This document shows, piece after piece, positions 7,334 to 12,788 of a stretch of 12,996 bases of DNA. The notes under the pieces were generated by a model. It was not told the DNA's origin, made no database searches, and saw nothing but the letters and a program-made list of their open reading frames with translations. Source of the stretch: Methylococcales bacterium. GTDB taxonomy: Bacteria; Pseudomonadota; Gammaproteobacteria; Methylococcales; Methylomonadaceae. The number at the start of each line of letters is the position of its first letter. Within the stretch, counting starts at the first letter, position 1. The DNA is taken from NCBI GenBank assembly GCA_009692395.1, contig SHZG01000042.1, positions 1 through 12,996 of the forward strand, in the 5' to 3' direction. A program made the position numbers and the translations under genes.

Positions 7334-8628
7334 TTAATCAGAAAAATGCACTAATGGCAATGGTTGTAACCCTGTTTTGTAGCTTACTCATGAATAGCTT
7401 TTTAGCACAAGCGGAAACGGTTGATAGAATAGTTGTAGTGGTTGAAGATGATGTCATTCTCGAAAGTGAATTACAAAGTGAAGAGTCAACCATTAGAGCA
7501 AGGATGGCAGAAAGTAAAGCGCAACTGCCACCAGAAACAGTGCTACGTAAACAAGTGTTAGAAAAAATGATTATTGACAAGCTCCAGCGGCAACTTGCTG
7601 CAAGAGCTGGCGTGAATGTTAGTGACGAGATGCTGAATAGTTCAGCGGCTGATATTGCGCAAAGAAACAACATGAGCCTCGAACAATTTCGTTCGGAACT
7701 GGAAGCCAGTGGTATTTCCTATGAAAATTTCTTAGAAAATATACGTAATGAGATTGTGATTAATCAGTTACGCGCCAAAGAAATTGGTGGTCGCATTAAA
7801 GTCAGCGATAGCGAAGTCGAACACTACCTAGAAACTCAGCAAAGCTCGGGCGAAGAAGCGACACAGTATCATTTAGGGCATATATTAATTGCGGTTAAAG
7901 AAAGTGCGTCCGCCTCAGAGAGTCAAAAAGCTGAAACCAAAGCGAATCATCTAGTTAAAAAACTACGCGCAGGACAAGATTTTAGTCAAGCTGCCATCAG
8001 TACTTCAGATGATGCCAACGCCTTAAAAGGCGGTGATCTTGGTTGGCGAGGCATTGGTGATATTCCTTCTCAGCTGGTTGATGGCGTTAAAAAAATGCGG
8101 CAAAACGAAGTTTCTGATCCTATTCGTAGCTCAGGTGGATTTCATATTATAAAATTGTTGGGCTTAAAAAGTGATGTTGATAATCATGTTGTCTCTAGCA
8201 CTAAAGCTCGCCATATTTTAATAAAAACCAATGAGTTAATTGATGATGCCGAAGCTAAAAAACGCATACTGGCATTAAAAGCGCGGATTGTTGATGGTGA
8301 TGACTTTGCCACCTTAGCACGCGCTCATTCAGATGACAGAGGCTCAGCATTAAAAGGTGGCGAACTCGGCTGGGTAGAACCAGGTAGCCTAGTCAAACCC
8401 TTTGAAGATGCTATGTCACAACTAACTATCAATCAAATGAGTGCACCTGTACAAAGTCAGTTTGGCTGGCATTTAATCCAAGTGCAGGATAGAAAAGATA
8501 AAGATAATGCCTCAGAACACAAAAAAAACCTAGCAAGAGAATCTATTCGTAAACGCAAAATTGAAGAAGAAACCGAACTTTGGTTGCGTCGATTACGCGA
8601 TGAGGCTTTTGTAGAAATTAATGGCTGA
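7330..8628 (+). CDS. surA: SurA, periplasmic chaperone and parvulin peptidyl-prolyl isomerase
   Basis: Periplasmic chaperone that escorts beta-barrel proteins, LptD among them, to the BAM complex. 432 residues: signal peptide 1-28 (A-Q-A before E29), the mature start V-D-R-I-V-V-V-V-E-D-D-V-I-L typical of SurA, an N-terminal chaperone region to about 170, then two parvulin (PpiC) domains. The first is at about 177-280 (Y-H-L-G-H-I-L-I ... K-G-G-D-L-G-W ... G-G-F-H-I-I-K). The second is at about 290-388 (K-A-R-H-I-L-I-K ... K-G-G-E-L-G-W ... F-G-W-H-L-I-Q-V), followed by a C-terminal helix rich in charged residues. The length equals the E. coli protein (428). GTG start inside the lptD stop (GTGA). 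The usual downstream partners pdxA, rsmA/ksgA and apaGH are absent here. Confidence 0.96.
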   Translation: MINQKNALMAMVVTLFCSLLMNSFLAQAETVDRIVVVVEDDVILESELQSEESTIRARMAESKAQLPPETVLRKQVLEKMIIDKLQRQLAARAGVNVSDEMLNSSAADIAQRNNMSLEQFRSELEASGISYENFLENIRNEIVINQLRAKEIGGRIKVSDSEVEHYLETQQSSGEEATQYHLGHILIAVKESASASESQKAETKANHLVKKLRAGQDFSQAAISTSDDANALKGGDLGWRGIGDIPSQLVDGVKKMRQNEVSDPIRSSGGFHIIKLLGLKSDVDNHVVSSTKARHILIKTNELIDDAEAKKRILALKARIVDGDDFATLARAHSDDRGSALKGGELGWVEPGSLVKPFEDAMSQLTINQMSAPVQSQFGWHLIQVQDRKDKDNASEHKKNLARESIRKRKIEEETELWLRRLRDEAFVEING

Positions 8629-8680
8629 GACACACACCGCAGAAACATGACACTGTTTCACGAGGGTTTTGATAAAATTT

Positions 8681-9241
8681 ATGCTAGATAATTTCACTGA
8701 AGACAAGCAATTGAAAAATCGCTTACAACAGATTTTAATGAACGAAAATCTGACCGTTCAACGGACTACAATCGAAACTATCGCCGCCGAACTTAACATT
8801 AATAGCTTAGATTGTGCGGCGGCACTGTTATATTTAATTCCCAATGTTAATCATAGCCCGCTAGTAGAACAAGAAATAAACAGCTCCGCGTTACCCGTAA
8901 CCAGACAAGTTAACATTAAAATGGTTCGTTATCGCTTAGCGGTTGGTAGTCAGCATCAACTTTCCCTTGAAACACTTGAGCAAGTGTTAGTTGAAGAATC
9001 GGGTGTGGATAAAAATAATATCAGCAATGTCAAAATGCAAGACCTCTACACATTGATTGATTTACCCGATCAAATGCCGCTGGATATATTTCAACATCTA
9101 AAAACGGTAGCAATTAACCAGCATAAATTAGACATACGACGGGTAAAAATACGCAATAAAAAGTGTGGTAGTCTTCAGAATCGGCGTGGACGACAAGCAA
9201 ATGCTAAATCGGGTAATAAAACCTCAGGTCAGCTAGGCTAA
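8681..9241 (+). CDS. Stand-alone DeaD/DbpA-type RNA-binding domain protein
   Basis: A 186-residue protein that corresponds to the C-terminal part of DEAD-box helicases such as DeaD/CsdA and DbpA, without any helicase core. Residues about 10-54 form a helical block ending in A-A-A-L-L-Y-L-I-P, like the L-A-A-A-L-L helix after the DeaD helicase domains. Residues about 80-156 match the DbpA RNA-binding fold (PF03880): M-V-R-Y-R-L-A-V-G, then L-E-Q-V-L-V-E-E-S-G-V, then Y-T-L-I-D-L-P-D-Q-M-P and I-F-Q-H-L-K-T-V. The tail 154-186 is basic (R-R-V-K-I-R-N-K-K, then R-R-G-R). It probably binds structured RNA. I chose the ATG at 8681; a TTG at 8669 would add four residues. It lies 52 bases after surA on the same strand. 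It could be a remnant of a helicase, but the frame is clean and no helicase motif precedes it. Confidence 0.75.
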   Translation: MLDNFTEDKQLKNRLQQILMNENLTVQRTTIETIAAELNINSLDCAAALLYLIPNVNHSPLVEQEINSSALPVTRQVNIKMVRYRLAVGSQHQLSLETLEQVLVEESGVDKNNISNVKMQDLYTLIDLPDQMPLDIFQHLKTVAINQHKLDIRRVKIRNKKCGSLQNRRGRQANAKSGNKTSGQLG

Positions 9242-9262
9242 ATCACTGATAGGTTTAGTAAC

Positions 9263-9712
9263 ATGACACAACTTCCTCTACTCGGCTGGCGTGAATGGGT
9301 GGCTTTACCCGCGCTGAATCTTGAACATATTAAAGCCAAAATTGATACAGGTGCGCGTTCTTCCGCTTTACACGCCTTCGCGCTTGAACCCTACCGCAAA
9401 GGCGGGCAACGCTGGGTTATGTTTGCAATACATCCTGAACAAAAACACACTGACAGCGTTATTGAATGTCACGCACCGATTAAAGATCGCCGCTTAGTAT
9501 CTGATTCGGGTGGTCATAAACAACGTCGTTATGTCATTGAATCCGAATTACTCTTAGGGCAAACCTTAATCAGTGCGGAAATAACCCTCACTAACCGCGA
9601 CAATATGCAGTTTCGTATGCTACTTGGACGCACCGCAATGAATGGACGCTTTATGATTGACCCCAGTGCCTCATACCTTCAGGGAAAACTATCCCCTTTA
9701 TCCTGCTTGTGA
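9263..9712 (+). CDS. RimK-associated retropepsin-like protease family (PF05618, RimB-like)
   Basis: A 149-residue protein of the family annotated 'ATP-dependent zinc protease' (PF05618). The fold is that of single-domain retropepsin-like aspartyl proteases. Signature segments are L-G-W-R-E-W-V-A-L-P near the start, I-K-A-K-I-D-T-G-A-R-S-S-A-L-H-A (23-38, with D-T-G at 28-30 as presumed catalytic triad), S-D-S-G-G-H-K-Q-R-R-Y-V-I, then I-T-L-T-N-R-D and F-R-M-L-L-G-R-T-A-M. The usual length is about 140-160, so it is complete. Members are often linked to rimK, the glutamate ligase acting on ribosomal protein S6, but no rimK is in the window. It starts 21 bases after the RNA-binding domain gene, which suggests co-transcription. 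The possible shared link to ribosomes/RNA is only inference. Confidence 0.85.
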   Translation: MTQLPLLGWREWVALPALNLEHIKAKIDTGARSSALHAFALEPYRKGGQRWVMFAIHPEQKHTDSVIECHAPIKDRRLVSDSGGHKQRRYVIESELLLGQTLISAEITLTNRDNMQFRMLLGRTAMNGRFMIDPSASYLQGKLSPLSCL

Positions 9713-9720
9713 AGCAAACA

Positions 9721-10199
9721 TCAAAGACCTAAATCACTCAAACTAGGATGGTCATCGGGGCGACGACCTTGTGACTAATGAAATTTGCGCTCAGATTCTT
9801 TAATGGGCAAATCATTAATACTCGCGTAGCGACATTGCATCAAGCCATGTTGGTCAAATTCCCAGTTCTCATTACCATAAGAACGAAACCACGCGCCGCC
9901 ATCATCATGCCATTCGTAGGCAAAACGCACAGCGATGTGATGGTCATTAAACGCCCACAATTCTTTGATTAAACGATATTCATGTTCTTTTGCCCATTTG
10001 CGGGTTAGAAAAGCAATGATTTGTTCACGCCCCACGAGAAATTCGGCGCGGTTACGCCACTGACTGTCGATGGTGTACGCCAACGCGACTTTCTGGGGAT
10101 CACGATTATTCCAACCATCTTCTGCCATGCGGACTTTTTGAGCAGCAGTTTCACGCGTAAAAGGTGGCACAGGGGACGGGCTTCTTGGCTTGCATTCAT
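9721..10199 (-). pseudogene. NTF2-like DUF1348 protein, frameshifted and with premature stop
   Basis: SnoaL/NTF2-fold small protein of the DUF1348 family (PF07080), function unknown. The core reads P-P-F-T-R-E-T-A-A-Q-K-V, then W-N-N-R-D-P, S-Q-W-R-N-R-A-E-F and G-N-E-N-W-E-F-D, ending S-E-R-K-F-H. Two lesions are visible. First, the natural ATG (10199), with a GAGGA ribosome-binding site six to seven bases away, gives M-N-A-S-Q-E-A-R-P and then falls out of frame; one extra C in the C-run at 10175-10172 (minus strand) would restore R-P-P-V-P-P-F-T. Second, after K-F-H there is TAG (9777-9775), but the frame goes on S-Q-G-R-R-P-D-D-H-P-S-L-S-D-L-G-L to a TGA at 9723-9721, which is the normal family tail; the stop replaces an expected Trp codon. 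If translated from a rare in-frame TTG at 10239, a product 9775-10239 is possible. Last gene of the module, 14 bases after the PNPOx gene. Confidence 0.8.
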
Positions 10200-10213
10200 T
10201 GAAAATTCCTCGG
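10200..10213 (-). promoter_or_regulatory. Intergenic gap with GAGGA ribosome-binding site for the DUF1348 gene
   Basis: Between the TAA of the PNPOx gene and the ATG at 10199 lie 14 bases containing CGAGGA. This is operon-type spacing with a good Shine-Dalgarno. It supports 10199 as the ancestral start and therefore the frameshift call just downstream. Confidence 0.6.
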
Positions 10214-10771
10214 TTAATGAGCTGACAGCAGCTGTGCAATTTGAGATTTTAGTCGGCTATTTTCCTCAAGCACAGGCGCGATAAGTTGTTCGACTTCTGC
10301 TGTTGAGTAGCGCGGCGTGATATGTTGTGGGCAGTTCCAATCATAGGCTTCCACCTGAATAATGATACCGCGCTCAACCCGCGCACGATAGCTTGGCACT
10401 TCCAATTGTGCAATTAATGCTGGATTTTCGTGTTCGTGAACAACCCTCGCTCGCCCCCATAGTTTCAGCCGCTGCCGATTAGCATAGTCCATGAGAATAA
10501 GTGAAATGCGTTCATCTGCGTTAAGATTGCCCACGCTCAGGTATTGACGATTACCGCGAAAGTCAGCAAAACCAATAGTACGTTTATCCAGCACCTTTAA
10601 AACCCCCAGAGGGCCACCGCGCTGCTGTACATAAGGCCACCCTGATTCGGATACTGTCGCTTGGTAAAAGCTGTCACGGTTGGCGATAAATGCTGTTTCG
10701 TATTCAGTGAGTTCATTCTTCGTCTCGTCTGCTAGCTCAAAACGGCGGTTGCTGTCTCGGCTACCATACAA
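10214..10771 (-). CDS. Pyridoxamine 5'-phosphate oxidase-family flavoprotein, 5' end lost
   Basis: FMN-binding split-barrel protein of the PNPOx-like family (YwrF/HugZ-type general oxidoreductases, not PdxH). Recognisable parts: Y-G-S-R-D-S-N-R-R-F near the start, E-T-A-F-I-A-N-R-D-S-F-Y-Q-A-T-V, G-W-P-Y-V-Q-Q-R-G-G-P-L-G-V-L, F-A-D-F-R-G-N-R-Q-Y-L-S-V-G-N, W-G-R-A-R-V-V, and N-C-P-Q-H-I-T-P-R, then a short C-terminal coiled segment. The only start allowing this product is a TTG at 10771. The homologous frame runs on upstream as F-A-D-I-T-F-T-P-S-V-Q-A-A-Q-S to about 10818 without any ATG or GTG, and then enters the REP pair. The frame is open through the REP up to a TAA near 10885. The original first residues and start were therefore probably removed or displaced there. 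Middle gene of a CMD/PNPOx/DUF1348 unit. Confidence 0.8.
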   Translation of the reverse strand: MYGSRDSNRRFELADETKNELTEYETAFIANRDSFYQATVSESGWPYVQQRGGPLGVLKVLDKRTIGFADFRGNRQYLSVGNLNADERISLILMDYANRQRLKLWGRARVVHEHENPALIAQLEVPSYRARVERGIIIQVEAYDWNCPQHITPRYSTAEVEQLIAPVLEENSRLKSQIAQLLSAH

Positions 10772-10819
10772 GCTCTGAGCGGCTTGAACGCTGGGGGTAA
10801 AGGTAATATCAGCAAATGC

Positions 10820-10873
10820 GTTCGCCCTGAGCTTGTCGAAGGGCTGTGGTGGTTCGACAAGCTCACCACGAAC
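10820..10873. repeat. Inverted REP pair (BIME-like) of the TGAGCTTGTCGAA class
   Basis: Two facing copies of a 13-mer, TGAGCTTGTCGAA (10828-10840) and TTCGACAAGCTCA (10853-10865), perfect inverted repeats. They are framed by GTTCG (10820-10824) and CGAAC (10869-10873). Each copy has its own small stem: CCC/GGG around the first, GTGG/CCAC around the second. The stem bases differ while pairing is kept, the compensatory pattern of REP elements moved by RAYT (Y1) transposases. The core is a REP motif widespread in proteobacteria. No RAYT gene is in the window. It abuts the conserved 5' part of the PNPOx gene. Confidence 0.85.
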
Positions 10874-10936
10874 GGTATCATTTTATTGTGCTTCAGCTAT
10901 ACCAACCATCACCATTATCAATTAACCAATGCCGTT

Positions 10937-11469
10937 TTATGCGGCCATTTTTAGTTCAACCTTCGGAAAGTCGATGTCAACGCGGCTGGCTTTACCAATC
11001 ATATTGGTCAAGATCTTCATGCCAACGTGGGTAATAATTTCGACGATTTCCGCGTCACTATAGCCTGCATTACGCGCTTCGGTTATTTCGGCAGTCGTGA
11101 CTTCACCCATATTTTCAACCAGTGAACGAGCCAATCGTACTGCGACTGCCGCTTTTTCTTGCCCGATTAGCGGCAATTTCTTCCGCGCTTAATCCTGCTT
11201 TACGCCCAATAGCAGTATGCGCAGATAGGCAATATTCGCAAGAATTTTGCTGTGCCAATCCTAGCCGCAATACGCTCACGGGTTTTCGGGTCTAACGTAC
11301 CTTCGCTAGCGATACCATGCAGCCCTAAAAAGGCGCGTAGTGCGGCGGGTGAATTCGCCAATATTTTTAAAAAGTTAGGCACCATGCCCAGTTTAGACTG
11401 AATAGCGTCCAATACAGCTTTTTGTTCAGCGTTAGCAGTTTCGTTAGGAACAACATTAATACGGCTCAT
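10937..11469 (-). pseudogene. Carboxymuconolactone decarboxylase/AhpD-like protein, two frameshifts
   Basis: Alkylhydroperoxidase-like CMD-family protein (PF02627), about 177 residues if repaired. From the ATG at 11469 (GAGAG ribosome-binding site about six bases upstream) the frame reads M-S-R-I-N-V-V-P-N ... K-L-G-M-V-P-N-F-L-K, to T-L-D-P-K-T-R-E-R-I-A-A-R. It then breaks near 11256-11264. The following frame carries L-A-Q-Q-N-S-C-E-Y-C-L-S-A-H-T-A-I-G-R-K-A-G-L-S-A-E-E-I, with the catalytic C-x-x-C-x-x-x-H. A second break near 11155-11165 moves to the frame with E-K-A-A-V-A-V-R-L-A-R, G-E-V-T-T-A-E-I and D-F-P-K-V-E-L to the TAA at 10937. Neither terminal ORF contains the redox centre, so no active enzyme can be made. 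First gene of the module, divergent from the LysR gene. Confidence 0.85.
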
Positions 11470-11541
11470 GATAATTCTCTCAATAAACTATGCAGTGTTT
11501 TCGCTTCACCCAGTGTGTTGCGAGTGGGGCTAGTTTATAAA

Positions 11542-11561
11542 ATTCTTCTGGAAAGAAGAAT
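11542..11561. promoter_or_regulatory. Dyad operator candidate between CMD and LysR genes
   Basis: ATTCTTCT-GGAA-AGAAGAAT is a perfect 8-bp dyad with a 4-base centre, and it contains T-N11-A, the minimal LysR box. It lies between the divergent genes, just upstream of a TATAAA (minus strand, 11539-11534) that could be the -10 of the CMD operon and has no good -35. That placement fits an activator-dependent promoter. It is inferred to be the binding site of the adjacent, now broken, LysR regulator. Confidence 0.5.
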
Positions 11562-11579
11562 AGCCATTATTTACAATAC

Positions 11580-11602
11580 ATTATTACGCAAATTGGAATA
11601 AT
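11580..11602. promoter_or_regulatory. Second dyad, ATTATT-N11-AATAAT, before the LysR start
   Basis: An inverted repeat with a LysR-type 11-base spacing ends two bases before the LysR ATG at 11605. It could be an autoregulatory site. It is A/T-only and short, so chance is a real alternative. Confidence 0.3.
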
Positions 11603-11604
11603 AA

Positions 11605-12431
11605 ATGGACAGATTACAACTAATGACGGTGTTCGTTGCAGTCGCAGAAGAACAAAGTTTTGCGGCAGGGGCGCGGCGGCTTAGTCTGTCACCGCCCGCC
11701 GTGACGCGTGCTGTTGCGACACTGGAAGCACAACTGGGTGTAAAGTTATTCACGCGCACCACGCGCTATGTGCGAGTCACTGATGCACGGTCGCAGGCAT
11801 TAATGCACAACCGCGTGGTCATTTGGCAGTCACTGCACCGATATTATTTGGTAAATTGTTCGTCATTCCCGCTCTCGTTGACTATCTGCAACGCTATCCA
11901 GAAATGACCGTATCGGCAGTATTGTTGGATCGGGTGGTCAATTTGCTTGAAGAGGGGTTTGATGTGGGTATCCGCATTGGTGAATTGCCCGATTCCAGTA
12001 TGAAAGCAATCCGCGTGGGCAGTGTGCGGCGCGTGGTCTGCGCGTCGCCTGTGTATCTAGCAAAGCAAGGTATACCGCAACAGCCCGCAGATTTAGCCCA
12101 TCATCTGGTCGTCGCGGCGAGTGCTATTTCACCTGCGATAGACTGGAAATTTTCCGACGCACTGGTTGTGCGTGTTAAACCGCGTTTAACTGTGACCAGT
12201 AACGATGCTGCCATTGAGGCGGTGATACGCGGCATGGGCGTGACACGCTTATTGTCCTATCAAGTCGCGTCTTATATAGCAGCAGGACAATTGCAAATAG
12301 TGTTGAACGACTTTGAACCCGCGCCGTTACCAATTCATGTTATCCACCGTGAAAACCGTTATGCCGCTGCAAAAGTGAGAACCTTTGTTGATTTGATGGT
12401 CGAAACGCTGCGACCACAAAATCAATCTTAA
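11605..12431 (+). pseudogene. LysR-family transcriptional regulator, internal deletion with frameshift
   Basis: The 5' part (from ATG 11605) encodes a complete winged HTH: M-D-R-L-Q-L-M-T-V-F-V-A-V-A-E, S-F-A-A-G-A-R-R-L-S-L-S-P-P-A-V-T-R-A, L-E-A-Q-L-G-V-K-L-F-T-R-T-T-R and V-R-V-T-D-A. At about 11784-11792 the frame shifts. The continuing frame reads V-A-G-I-N-A-Q-P-R-G-H-L-A-V-T-A-P-I-L-F-G and then a full substrate-binding domain to L-R-P-Q-N-Q-S at 12431. Family members carry roughly 20 more residues (G-A-R-Y-L-E-D-x-R-R-I-L-type linker helix) between T-D-A and A-G, so about 60 bases are missing and the loss is not a multiple of three. Translation from the ATG at 11605 ends in junk at 11907. 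A downstream ATG at 11823 could at most yield a domain without DNA binding. Divergent from the CMD gene, its likely target. Confidence 0.85.
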
Positions 12432-12464
12432 ATTTAGCATAAACCCAGCACTGAGAAAACGATA

Positions 12465-12788
12465 ATGAAGACACCACCAATGATTTCACTAAAAAATAGC
12501 GAGAGACTGCTTGCCCTCAGCCGCGAAGAACGTTTTGACCGCTTCACCCGCATTGCTCAGAATACCTTTAATGCGTCTATCGCCGTCATCACGTTATTGG
12601 ACAAAGAAACTTTATGGTTTAAATCCTGCCAAGGGATTGATGTCGCGGGTATACCGAGTGAAGGCTGTTTTTGTTATGAAGCAATGCAGAGTAATGACAT
12701 TCTGTGTTTGCCTGATACCCTAAAAGATGAACGCTTTTATCATAATGTCTTAGTGGTCAATGCGCCACATATAGCAAAAGCAAAATAA
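12465..12788 (+). CDS. GAF-domain protein, truncated by IS630-family insertion
   Basis: The N-terminal two-thirds of a GAF sensory domain: an N-terminal helix with S-R-E-E-R-F-D-R-F-T-R-I-A-Q, then I-A-V-I-T-L-L-D-K-E-T-L-W-F-K-S-C-Q-G-I, G-C-F-C-Y-E-A-M, L-P-D-T-L-K-D-E-R-F and N-A-P-H-I. In relatives N-x-P-H-I is followed by R-F-Y-A-G and usually by a GGDEF, EAL or histidine-kinase module. Here it is followed by four unrelated residues (A-K-A-K) and TAA. The break falls at a TA within or next to codon 103, and transposase sequence follows. The product of 107 residues lacks the end of the fold and any output domain, so it is most likely non-functional. Original full-length function unknown. 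Confidence 0.75.
   Translation: MKTPPMISLKNSERLLALSREERFDRFTRIAQNTFNASIAVITLLDKETLWFKSCQGIDVAGIPSEGCFCYEAMQSNDILCLPDTLKDERFYHNVLVVNAPHIAKAK

Noticed and set aside
7338..7673. Minus-strand 111-residue ORF opposite surA
   Set aside because: Fully antisense to the well-supported SurA N-terminus, low-complexity Ser/Thr-rich, and no recognisable domain.
9750..9768. GGTCATCG-GGG-CGACGACC hairpin as a terminator between the RimB-like gene and DUF1348
   Set aside because: The stem has a mismatch and no T-run follows. The sequence is explained as the former coding tail G-R-R-P-D-D of the DUF1348 gene.
10005..10199. Separate small protein starting M-N-A-S-Q-E-A-R-P
   Set aside because: Only its first nine or so codons are meaningful, as the true start of the DUF1348 gene before the frameshift; the rest is out of frame.
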